A stretch of 5,570 nt of DNA from Oscillospiraceae bacterium (lineage in GTDB: Bacteria; Bacillota; Clostridia; Oscillospirales; Acutalibacteraceae). The stretch is taken from assembly GCA_003505905.1 (NCBI GenBank), contig DNXM01000138.1:238-5807 (forward strand), read 5' to 3'. A model generated the notes under the pieces. That model made no database searches. It was not told the DNA's origin and saw nothing but the letters and a program-made list of their open reading frames with translations. This document shows positions 1 to 4,992 of this stretch, in pieces. A program made the translations under genes and the position numbers. The stretch's first letter is position 1; each line of letters begins with the position of its first letter.

Positions 1-117
1 GGGTGTTTTACAGCTAAACTCAAAGCCCCGATGATTGACGCTTTTCAGCTCGACGGAAATGCTCATGCCGTCGATTTCCATTTGCGCACGACCGAAGCCC
101 GTCATACTTCTGACCAT
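1..117 (-). CDS. yicC: YicC/YloC family endoribonuclease, N-terminal fragment
   Basis: Only the first 39 codons are present; the gene continues past the left edge of the window. The visible protein begins MVRSMTGFGRAQ, the hallmark N-terminus of the YicC/YloC family, and continues with VELKSVNHRGFEF, which matches the conserved N-terminal domain (usually V-[RK]-S-[VL]-N-[HGS]-R). Full family members are about 290 residues. E. coli YicC is an endoribonuclease linked to small RNA turnover, and Firmicute YloC belongs to the same family; the role here is inferred from that. The ATG at 117-115 has a strong AAAGGAG ribosome binding site (126-132) with an 8-nt spacer. It lies 79 nt beyond the preceding gene and has its own candidate promoter, so it probably begins a new transcription unit. 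In many Firmicutes yloC is followed by remA, gmk and rpoZ, which would be expected to the left of this window. Confidence 0.93.
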   Translation of the reverse strand, partial: MVRSMTGFGRAQMEIDGMSISVELKSVNHRGFEFSCKTP

Positions 118-125
118 TTTGTCAG

Positions 126-132
126 CTCCTTT
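126..132 (-). promoter_or_regulatory. Ribosome binding site of yicC
   Basis: AAAGGAG on the minus strand, 8 nt before the yicC ATG. This near-consensus Shine-Dalgarno sequence fixes the start of the truncated gene. It is part of a 10-nt direct repeat, AGATAAAGGA, present at 141-150 and again at 127-136. Confidence 0.85.
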
Positions 133-150
133 ATCTATTATCCTTTATCT
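127..150 (-). repeat. Direct repeat AGATAAAGGA x2 in the yicC leader
   Basis: The ten bases AGATAAAGGA (minus strand) occur at 141-150 and exactly again at 127-136, a period of 14 nt. The copy nearer the gene forms the yicC Shine-Dalgarno; the other looks like a second Shine-Dalgarno with no start codon at a suitable distance. The repeat is seen directly. Whether it acts as a standby ribosome site or is chance is unknown. Confidence 0.6.
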
Positions 151-156
151 CGGTAT

Positions 157-186
157 ATCCTATCAAAACTGTTTTGTTTTTGTCAA
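157..186 (-). promoter_or_regulatory. Candidate SigA-type promoter for yicC
   Basis: On the minus strand a perfect -35 box TTGACA (186-181) is followed by an 18-nt spacer and a -10 box TAGGAT (162-157; four of six matches to TATAAT). Transcription would begin near 150, giving a leader of about 32 nt before the yicC ATG. It lies in the gap after the small GNAT-like gene, where a new transcription unit is expected. The spacer contains the perfect 13-nt palindrome CAAAAC-A-GTTTTG. The -10 box is imperfect, so the exact hexamer is uncertain. Confidence 0.6.
164..176. repeat. 13-nt palindrome inside the yicC promoter spacer
   Basis: The + strand reads CAAAAC (164-169), T (170), GTTTTG (171-176): two perfect 6-nt half-sites around one central base. 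It lies wholly between the candidate -35 and -10 boxes, the classic place for a repressor operator. The half-site is A/T-rich and short, so chance is a real possibility. Confidence 0.4.
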
Positions 187-196
187 GAAAATGACA

Positions 197-532
197 TTAT
201 TTACCATTTTGCTGTGTTTTACAGCAATGTCCTGCCAACAAAAACGGAATTTCACCGCTCAATTTTCCGTTTTTCGTTTCAAAGCCGAGCAGGACTGCCA
301 CCGAAACAAACTCCGTCGGCTCATAGGTGCAGGTGTATGCTCCTCGGTTTGCCGCCGCATTCAAGGCACTGCGAATCAGCCCTTCGGCGGTTTCGTCATC
401 GGTCGCTTCAATGAATTTGACGGCGCTTTCAGTTTGATGAAAGGTGAGCGTAATGCGCCCGACCGCTTCACTGTTTTCCACAGCTTGATATTGCACCGTT
501 TCGTCAACAATATTCGGTTTAAACTCAATCAT
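197..532 (-). CDS. Small GNAT-like protein of unknown function (111 aa)
   Basis: I do not recognise this as a named family. The protein has an alternating pattern resembling a shortened GNAT fold: a strand ending VGRITLTF (about 24-31), a helix GLIRSALNAAANRGA (51-65), a strand YTCTYE (66-71), a helix EFVSVAVL and the motif LGFE (82-85), which resembles the GF-containing end of GNAT domains. The usual acetyl-CoA loop ([QR]-x-x-G-x-[GA]) is not evident before the helix, so catalysis is doubtful. The C-terminus has a paired cysteine, GHCCK. The start is the ATG at 532-530 (MIEFKPN), with AAAGGA at 542-547 and a 9-nt spacer. An upstream in-frame start at 577 would lie deep inside rluB and is less likely. 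The start overlaps the rluB stop by 8 nt (ATGATTGA), so it is probably translationally coupled to rluB. The gene is very likely real; the GNAT assignment is tentative. Confidence 0.7.
   Translation of the reverse strand: MIEFKPNIVDETVQYQAVENSEAVGRITLTFHQTESAVKFIEATDDETAEGLIRSALNAAANRGAYTCTYEPTEFVSVAVLLGFETKNGKLSGEIPFLLAGHCCKTQQNGK
209..227 (-). other. Small hairpin at the 3' end of the GNAT-like gene
   Basis: On the minus strand TTGCTGT (227-221), a 5-nt loop AAAAC and ACAGCAA (215-209) form a perfect 7-bp stem covering the last codons of the gene. The downstream bases (AATGGTAAATAATG) are not a U-tract, so this does not qualify as an intrinsic terminator. It could protect a 3' end or be fortuitous. 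Confidence 0.4.
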
Positions 533-1268
533 GCCTGCTGTTCCTTTCTGCGGCGAGCATGAGCTTACGCACCTCATCGGGTGTCAAATCACGCCACTTG
601 CCCTGCGGCAGCATACCGAGCTTGACCGAACCGATGGCAGTTCGCTTCAAACGAGCCACCTCGATGCCCAATTCTTCAAACATACGGCGAATTTGGCGGT
701 TGCGTCCTTCATACAGCGCAACCTCCACAACGGTTCTTCCCTCTTGCTTTTCCAGCACATGAATGCCTGCGGGTGCGGTTTTGCGCCCATCAATCACAAT
801 TCCGTCGGAGAAAGCGGCAAGCTGTTCATCGGTAATGGAAGGACGAATCGTCACACGGTAGTATTTCGGAACATGGCGTGTTGGGTGAGTCATGGCGTTG
901 GAGAATGCGCCGTCATTGGTCATGAGCAGCATTCCTTCCGACTCACGGTCAAGCCGGCCCACGGGATACAACCGCACACCGACATCCTGCACAAGCTCCG
1001 CCACACAACGACGCCCCTGCTCGTCCTGCATCGTGGTAATATAACCTCTCGGTTTATGTAACATGATGTAACGCAAGTCATCCTGCACGGCTACCTTGCG
1101 CCCCTGCACGGAAACACGGTCATTCTTCGGGTCAACCTTATCGCCGATGGAGGCTTTTACACCGTTGACTTTGACCAAACCGTTGGCAATCATCTCCTCG
1201 CATTTTCTGCGGGAGGCAATGCCGTTATCCGCCATAAATTTTTGTAATCTCACTTTATTGTCCGGCAT
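525..1268 (-). CDS. rluB: 23S rRNA pseudouridine synthase B (RluB/RsuA family)
   Basis: The 247-residue product isomerises a uridine in 23S rRNA to pseudouridine in the cytoplasm; B. subtilis RluB (YpuL) and E. coli RluB act on the peptidyl-transferase region. An N-terminal S4 RNA-binding domain (about residues 5-50, VRLQKFMADNGIASRRKCEE) is followed by the RsuA-type catalytic domain. The substrate-binding strand HKPRGYITT is at 71-79, the catalytic motif GRLDRESEG at 104-112 with nucleophile Asp107, and EGRNRQIRRM at 187-196. Length and architecture are normal. The ATG start at 1268-1266 lies inside the end of the carboxypeptidase gene (19-nt overlap) and has only a weak GGAT ahead of it, which points to translational coupling. 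RsuA or RluE are less likely given the neighbouring scpA/scpB and carboxypeptidase genes, which match the B. subtilis rluB locus. Confidence 0.95.
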   Translation of the reverse strand: MPDNKVRLQKFMADNGIASRRKCEEMIANGLVKVNGVKASIGDKVDPKNDRVSVQGRKVAVQDDLRYIMLHKPRGYITTMQDEQGRRCVAELVQDVGVRLYPVGRLDRESEGMLLMTNDGAFSNAMTHPTRHVPKYYRVTIRPSITDEQLAAFSDGIVIDGRKTAPAGIHVLEKQEGRTVVEVALYEGRNRQIRRMFEELGIEVARLKRTAIGSVKLGMLPQGKWRDLTPDEVRKLMLAAERNSRHD

Positions 1269-2431
1269 AATGTATCCATTTGACCCAACCTCGGGTCCCT
1301 GCCCTTTCTGAATTGTTTCCTGAAAAATCGGACAATGCGTCCGAACATATGGTTTGTTTCTTTTTCTTTCGTTACGGCTTGCACCGTTTCCTGTGCAACG
1401 AGCACCGTACTCGCCACAAGGCGGTCACCGAAACGCACTTCAACACGCCCTAACACATCCCCTTTTTGAATCGGGGCAAAGCAATAGGGCGCCGACAGTA
1501 TCCGCTGTGTCCATGCGGTCGAACCGTCACGCACGGAAACATACAGGTCTTCTGCCGTGCTGACTGACACACAAGGCACCGATGCGCCGAACACTTGAAC
1601 CGTTTGCGGAACACTTATTGTGATTTTTTTGCGCTGAATCAACGAAAAGCCGTACTCATACAGGTTTTCATGGTCTTGCCAATCGTTCGGGTCGCACAGC
1701 GTGACGCAAACGAGTGTAACACCGTTGCGCTGTACTGCCGAAACCAAACAGCGGCCGCTTTTTTGGGTGTAACCGGTTTTGATGCCGAAAGCACCCGGGA
1801 GCGTGCGCAGCAGCCGATTGTGGTTCGTCAAACAGTGCCGACTCGGCTCTTTTCCGTAAAAAAGCGTTGCTTTTTGTGTGGAACACACTTCGGCAAACAG
1901 CGGATTTCTTATTGCATAACAGCCGAGCAATGCCATATCGTAGGCGGTGGAATAATGCGCCTTGTCATCCAAGCCGGACGGCGTGACGAAATGCGTATTC
2001 TTCATGCCGATTTCCTTGGCTTTGCGGTTCATCAAATCGGCAAAGGCCTTGAACGAACCGCTGACGGAAAGCGCCGCCGTATTCGCGGCATCGTTCCCCG
2101 ATGACAAAAGCATTCCGTAAACAAGCGCATGAAAGCTGACCGAATCGCCGACCTTCAGCCCCATGGATGTGCCTTCCACATACACCATTTCAGGCGTTGT
2201 TTTCACCACACGGTTCGGGGTCGCCTGTTCGAGCGTGAGCAAGGCAGTCATAATCTTGGTGGTGCTGGCGATTCCAAGGCGTTCCGTTTCGTTTTGGGCA
2301 AAAAGAACCTCGCCCGTATCCGCCGCCATGAGCGCCGCCGCCTTTGCGGAAATATGCGGTTTTTCCTGTGCAAAGGCGCACAAACCAAACACAGCCATAA
2401 AAAACGCTGTGCAAAGAATCCTTTTGAGCAT
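1250..2431 (-). CDS. D-alanyl-D-alanine carboxypeptidase (DacB/DacF-like, peptidase S11)
   Basis: A secreted penicillin-binding protein that removes the terminal D-Ala from peptidoglycan stem peptides. Counting from the ATG at 2431, a signal peptide (MLKRILCTAFFMAVFGLCAFA, 1-21) precedes the catalytic domain with all three active-site motifs: S56-T-T-K59, S112-G-N and K219-T-G. A PBP5-type C-terminal beta domain follows (roughly 265-350). The end FGRIVRFFRKQF looks like an amphipathic membrane-anchoring helix, with a further 18-19-residue polar tail. The chosen start has AGGTG at 2438-2442 with a 6-nt spacer; the in-frame ATG at 2449 has no ribosome binding site and would put WQVCG ahead of the signal peptide. 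Its place between scpAB and rluB matches B. subtilis dacB, the SigE-controlled PBP5* of spore cortex synthesis, but DacF is equally compatible by sequence, so no symbol is given. The 3' end overlaps rluB by 19 nt. Confidence 0.94.
   Translation of the reverse strand: MLKRILCTAFFMAVFGLCAFAQEKPHISAKAAALMAADTGEVLFAQNETERLGIASTTKIMTALLTLEQATPNRVVKTTPEMVYVEGTSMGLKVGDSVSFHALVYGMLLSSGNDAANTAALSVSGSFKAFADLMNRKAKEIGMKNTHFVTPSGLDDKAHYSTAYDMALLGCYAIRNPLFAEVCSTQKATLFYGKEPSRHCLTNHNRLLRTLPGAFGIKTGYTQKSGRCLVSAVQRNGVTLVCVTLCDPNDWQDHENLYEYGFSLIQRKKITISVPQTVQVFGASVPCVSVSTAEDLYVSVRDGSTAWTQRILSAPYCFAPIQKGDVLGRVEVRFGDRLVASTVLVAQETVQAVTKEKETNHMFGRIVRFFRKQFRKGRDPRLGQMDTLCRTIK
1282..1297 (-). other. Short hairpin ahead of the rluB start
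   Basis: On the minus strand GACCC (1297-1293), loop GAGGTT and GGGTC (1286-1282) form a 5-bp GC-rich stem within the last codons of the carboxypeptidase gene, ending 13 nt before the rluB ATG. The loop holds GAGG, the best Shine-Dalgarno-like core nearby, though it is too far away (over 20 nt) for normal use. Any role in rluB initiation is speculative. Confidence 0.3.
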
Positions 2432-2437
2432 TCCACA

Positions 2438-2442
2438 CACCT
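2438..2442 (-). promoter_or_regulatory. Ribosome binding site deciding the carboxypeptidase start
   Basis: AGGTG on the minus strand, 6 nt before the ATG at 2431. It decides in favour of 2431 over the upstream in-frame ATG at 2449, which is preceded by an A/T-rich stretch with no purine-rich site. It is embedded in one arm (GCAGGTG) of a 7-bp inverted repeat. Confidence 0.7.
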
Positions 2443-2475
2443 GCCACATTTAATGTAATAAAATATATGCAGGTG
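2438..2475 (-). repeat. Inverted repeat able to pair with the carboxypeptidase ribosome binding site
   Basis: On the minus strand CACCTGC (2475-2469) and GCAGGTG (2444-2438) are perfect 7-nt inverted repeats separated by 24 A/T-rich bases. The second arm contains the AGGTG Shine-Dalgarno of the carboxypeptidase gene. In a transcript arriving from gerW the stem could mask the ribosome binding site. A transcript starting near 2455 would lack the first arm and leave it free. Alternatively it is a protein-binding site, or chance. The long loop makes the hairpin only moderately stable. Confidence 0.4.
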
Positions 2476-2490
2476 CATTCACGGAATTGC
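2462..2490 (-). promoter_or_regulatory. Candidate SigE-like sporulation promoter of the carboxypeptidase gene
   Basis: CATATATT (minus strand, 2469-2462) fits the remembered SigE -10 consensus CATAYANT at every fixed base. A weak -35 candidate GCAATTC (2490-2484) lies 14 nt upstream, matching the start and one later base of KMATATT. Transcription would begin near 2455, about 24 nt before the ATG at 2431 and clear of its ribosome binding site. In B. subtilis the positional counterpart dacB is SigE-controlled, which makes this plausible. No good SigA -35 box fits, although TATATT could serve as a SigA -10. The A/T-rich context makes chance matches likely. Confidence 0.3.
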
Positions 2491-2494
2491 GTTC

Positions 2495-2890
2495 TTACTC
2501 GCCGATGACTTCGGTGTTGTCTTCTTTCTTCTTGTTGATCAAGCCGTTGATGGTGTCAACCATTTCGGGAATCAAGCTGACCAACTTTTCCGCCGTGCCG
2601 TCTGCCGTGGGAACGGACTTAACGGTCACATTGTCCTTGTTGATGACAACAAAAGCCACGGGTGTAATGGTGATGCCGGCTCCGCCGCCGCCGCCGAAAA
2701 TATCCGCATTGGACTTTGACGGAAAATCAGAACCACCCGAAGCAAAGCCGTATGTCACCTTGGAAACGGGGATAACCGTAATTCCGTTTGCGGAATACAC
2801 GGGCTCGCCGACGATGGTGCTGACATCGACAAGGTCACGGATTTTTTCGATAGCGGTTGCAAGGATGCCGGATGCAGATTGTTCTTTCAT
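2495..2890 (-). CDS. ytfJ: GerW family sporulation protein (YtfJ)
   Basis: A 131-residue protein of the Spore_YtfJ/GerW family; B. subtilis GerW (YtfJ) is a spore protein needed for normal germination responses. The family signature is complete: an N-terminal helix MKEQSASGILATAIEKIRDL (1-20), VDVSTIVGEPVYSANGITVIPVSKV (21-45) with the GEP and IPVSKV motifs, a glycine-rich turn FGGGGGAG (65-72), then ITITPVAFVVI (73-83). The C-terminal helix and charged tail (KKKEDNTEVIGE) are less conserved. There is no signal peptide or membrane segment, so a forespore-internal location is expected. The ATG at 2890 has AAGGAGG (2901-2907) with a 10-nt spacer; this site lies within the last codons of the DUF2953 gene, whose stop is only 5 nt upstream. 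The pairing matches the ytfI-ytfJ pair of B. subtilis, so the two are probably co-expressed during sporulation. Confidence 0.95.
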   Translation of the reverse strand: MKEQSASGILATAIEKIRDLVDVSTIVGEPVYSANGITVIPVSKVTYGFASGGSDFPSKSNADIFGGGGGAGITITPVAFVVINKDNVTVKSVPTADGTAEKLVSLIPEMVDTINGLINKKKEDNTEVIGE

Positions 2891-2895
2891 TATTT

Positions 2896-3582
2896 TTATT
2901 CCTCCTTGGAATTATTAACAATTTGATTCGGGGTTGCTTTCGGTGCTTTTGCGCCCTTCATGAATTTGAGAATCACTTGGAAGAACAGCTTCACACCGCA
3001 GGCAAGCAACGCATTTATGTAAAAAATCGGGCGCACGGAGAAAACAGCACGCACAACAGCCGATTTTTCACCCTTAATAAAGTCGGGCCGAACCGCACAG
3101 TCATATTCTTTGACATGGCAGGTGTTTGTAATCAAACCCATAATCGGGAACACAGCAGCACAGGTTTTGCCGTAGAGCATGGATGTTGCGGCGGCATCGT
3201 CACCTGCGCCGACCGTAAAATAACATTTCAGCTCACGGAACACAAAGTGGTGTCCCATTGAAGAAAACATACCGCCCAAAACACGCTTGACATTGCCGAG
3301 CAATTCCATCACGCCGTAAAAACCTTGATTTTTATAAAAGGTTTTGAACATATTCTCTTTTTTTGGCTTGGGTTCTTCTTTTTTCTCTTCTTTCGGTTTT
3401 TCTTCCTTTTGTTTTTTCGGCTTCTTCTTTTTCGGCTTGGTCGGGTATACGGGAACTTTCAAAAAAAGCCAGCGGACATCCATTTTCAGCTTTTCGTTGT
3501 AGTCAAAAAACACCGTAACCCGAACGGAAAGCACGGCAACAAAGAACAGAATAATGCCGAGAATAATCCAAAGTGCGGTCAA
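2896..3582 (-). CDS. DUF2953 domain membrane protein (YtfI-like)
   Basis: The 228-residue product has one N-terminal membrane segment (about 3-24, ALWIILGIILFFVAVLSVRV), then the DUF2953-type opening VTVFFDYNEKLKMDVRWLFLKVPVYP, in which VRWLFLKV is characteristic. Residues 47-77 are a very charged Lys/Glu/Pro linker. A second part (78-228) contains the conserved-looking ELKCYFTVGAGDDAAATSMLYG and a weaker hydrophobic stretch near 185-205 (PIFYINALLACGVKLFFQVIL) that may touch the membrane. The function is unknown; B. subtilis YtfI, next to GerW, is the positional counterpart, so a spore-envelope role is inferred. The start is TTG at 3582-3580, chosen because GAGGTG (3590-3595) sits 7 nt ahead and there is no nearby ATG or GTG in frame. 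It begins 25 nt after scpB and ends 5 nt before gerW. Confidence 0.88.
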   Translation of the reverse strand: MTALWIILGIILFFVAVLSVRVTVFFDYNEKLKMDVRWLFLKVPVYPTKPKKKKPKKQKEEKPKEEKKEEPKPKKENMFKTFYKNQGFYGVMELLGNVKRVLGGMFSSMGHHFVFRELKCYFTVGAGDDAAATSMLYGKTCAAVFPIMGLITNTCHVKEYDCAVRPDFIKGEKSAVVRAVFSVRPIFYINALLACGVKLFFQVILKFMKGAKAPKATPNQIVNNSKEE

Positions 3583-3589
3583 ACGCTTT

Positions 3590-3595
3590 CACCTC
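3590..3595 (-). promoter_or_regulatory. Ribosome binding site supporting the DUF2953 TTG start
   Basis: GAGGTG (within AAGAGGTGA) on the minus strand, 7 nt before TTG at 3582. The signal is strong and well placed and no ATG or GTG alternative exists close by, so the TTG start is well supported. Confidence 0.75.
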
Positions 3596-3607
3596 TTTTG
3601 TGTGGTA

Positions 3608-4270
3608 TCAGGTAAACGCTTCGTTAAAAGCGGTATCCTCCGCCTCGGAGATTCGCTCCTCCCCATCGGGCAAAACAACGGTTTCCATGCTCTTGGGGTT
3701 TTGCTTTTCCAAACGGTTTTGCTCGTTGGTTTCAATGGTTTCTTTCAGCTTGTCGTCGCTCTTTTCAGGCAAAGGCGGAAGCTCGTCCAGCTCCGACACA
3801 CAAAAGCAACGCAAAAAGTGGGCAGTCGTTCCGTAAATCAGCGGGCGTCCGGGCAATTCCACCCGACCCTTTTCTTCGATTAAGCCACGCTGACACAGCG
3901 TTGAGATAACGCCCGAGCAATCCACGCCACGCACCTGCTCAACAAAAGACTTGGTGACGGGCTGATTGTAGGCAATGACGGCAAGCACTTCAAATGCCGC
4001 AGGCGAAAGCGGTGTATTGCGCTTGAGGTCAAGAATCTCACGCAAAAGCGGAGCGTATTGTGAGCGGGAGCACATTTGATATTTATCGCCGAGCTTGCAC
4101 ACGCACAGTCCGCTTTCGCTTTCATCCAAGCGATTTGCTAAATTCAGCAGCAGGCTTTCGATTTGCTCGATGTCGCATTCCAAAACCTCCGCCATGCGGG
4201 ATATTTCAAGCGGTTCACCCGATGCAAACAGCATGGCTTCCACCGCCGCCGTTAATTCTTTTGCGTTCAT
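3608..4270 (-). CDS. scpB: Segregation and condensation protein B (ScpB)
   Basis: ScpB dimers bind the kleisin ScpA and complete the SMC-ScpAB complex, which organises and separates chromosomes on the nucleoid. The 220-residue protein has two winged-helix domains: residues about 4-82 (KELTAAVEAMLFASGEPLEI) and 88-165, which contains the family core LSPAAFEVLAVIAYNQPVTKS (88-108), EQVRGVDCSGVISTLCQRGLIEE and PGRPLIYGTTAHFL (140-153), ending LDELPPLP (161-168). The tail 169-220 is acidic, hydrophilic and probably disordered; such tails vary within the family. The ATG at 4270 overlaps the scpA stop as ATGA, with a GGGGGAG-type ribosome binding site inside the scpA 3' end, so coupled translation of the two subunits is likely. 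Confidence 0.97.
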   Translation of the reverse strand: MNAKELTAAVEAMLFASGEPLEISRMAEVLECDIEQIESLLLNLANRLDESESGLCVCKLGDKYQMCSRSQYAPLLREILDLKRNTPLSPAAFEVLAVIAYNQPVTKSFVEQVRGVDCSGVISTLCQRGLIEEKGRVELPGRPLIYGTTAHFLRCFCVSELDELPPLPEKSDDKLKETIETNEQNRLEKQNPKSMETVVLPDGEERISEAEDTAFNEAFT

Positions 4271-4983
4271 TCGCTCTCCCCCTGCTCTATCAGCTCGACG
4301 GTTGCCGAATCCTTTTCCCCGTCAATATAAATTTGTTTGGATTTGACCAACGACAGAATCGCCAAAAAGGTTGCCACCATTTCCGAACGGGAAACACTTG
4401 CTGAAAAAAACTCGGAAAATCCTCTTTTTTGTCCGATGGTCAGCGAATTGAGAATGACACTGACCCGTGAACCGACGGAAACGATTTTGGAAGCGACGAT
4501 TTTGGTGAAAGCTTCCACGGGAGGCGGCAGTTTTCTGGCACCTTTGCCGATGGCGGAAATGTACGCCTTGAGCAGCTCCTGCGGTGCGTGCGTGCGGGTA
4601 TATGTCATGTCCGCTTCGATTTTTTCGGGCGGTGACGGCAGCAAATCAAAGCCGTTGGCAATCTTGGCGAGCTTGCCTGCCATGAGCTGACAGTCGGCGT
4701 ATTCGCTTAGCTCCCCTCGCAGCTCCTCTTGCAGCTTTTCGCCCTCATCATACACAGGCAACAGGGACACGGTTTTGATATAGACCAACCGTGCCGCCAT
4801 TTCCAAAAACTCACTGGCAACATCCATGTTTTCCGACTGCATTTGCCGAATATAGGCAATGTATTGGTCAATCAAATCCGTAATGACAACATCGTTGATG
4901 CTGACCTTGTGCTTGCTGATGAGGTGCAGCAGCAAATCCAACGGACCCTCAAAGACTTCGGTTTTGTACTGTATGGTTTCCAA
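4267..4983 (-). CDS. scpA: Segregation and condensation protein A (ScpA, kleisin)
   Basis: ScpA is the kleisin that bridges the two SMC heads: its N-terminal helices bind the neck of one subunit and its C-terminal winged helix caps the other. Counting from the TTG at 4983, the family signature YKTEVFEGPLDLLLHLI is at 6-22, followed by ISKHKVSINDVVITDLIDQYIAYI, FLEMAARLVYIKTVSLLP (about 58-75) and the C-terminal winged helix SEMVATFLAILSLVKSKQIYI. The 238-residue length is typical. TTG was chosen because it gives METIQYKTEVFEGP, the usual distance to the signature, with AAGGGAG (4993-4999) 9 nt ahead. An in-frame ATG at 5064 would add 27 unfamiliar residues (MAAKCCYRRFGCN...) and overlap the protease gene by 67 nt. 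It ends in a 4-nt overlap with scpB. Confidence 0.96.
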   Translation of the reverse strand: METIQYKTEVFEGPLDLLLHLISKHKVSINDVVITDLIDQYIAYIRQMQSENMDVASEFLEMAARLVYIKTVSLLPVYDEGEKLQEELRGELSEYADCQLMAGKLAKIANGFDLLPSPPEKIEADMTYTRTHAPQELLKAYISAIGKGARKLPPPVEAFTKIVASKIVSVGSRVSVILNSLTIGQKRGFSEFFSASVSRSEMVATFLAILSLVKSKQIYIDGEKDSATVELIEQGESE

Positions 4984-4992
4984 TCCGGTATT

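Noticed and set aside
209..227. Hairpin considered as an intrinsic terminator.
   Set aside because: The stem is only 7 bp, moderate in GC, lies within the coding sequence and is not followed by a U-tract.
35..562. Open frame of 175 codons on the plus strand.
   Set aside because: It is antisense to the small GNAT-like gene and yicC, both well supported by ribosome binding sites and family motifs; its translation shows no recognisable domain and crosses the yicC promoter.
531..1061. Open frame of 176 codons on the plus strand.
   Set aside because: Antisense shadow of rluB, whose catalytic motifs are intact on the minus strand; composition is rich in His and Arg, as expected of a shadow frame.
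1595..2104. Open frame of 169 codons on the plus strand.
   Set aside because: Antisense to the carboxypeptidase catalytic domain; no ribosome binding site or domain supports it.
2432..2449. Alternative carboxypeptidase start at the ATG at 2449.
   Set aside because: No ribosome binding site precedes it, and it would place MWQVCG ahead of a typical MLKR signal peptide; the ATG at 2431 has AGGTG at a 6-nt spacing.
2530..2561. TTGACA on the minus strand inside gerW, considered as an internal promoter for the carboxypeptidase gene.
   Set aside because: No acceptable -10 box lies 16-19 nt downstream; it is part of the coding sequence for the VDTINGLI segment.
2682..2696. CCG/GGC trinucleotide run.
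   Set aside because: It encodes the conserved glycine-rich turn of GerW and needs no other explanation.
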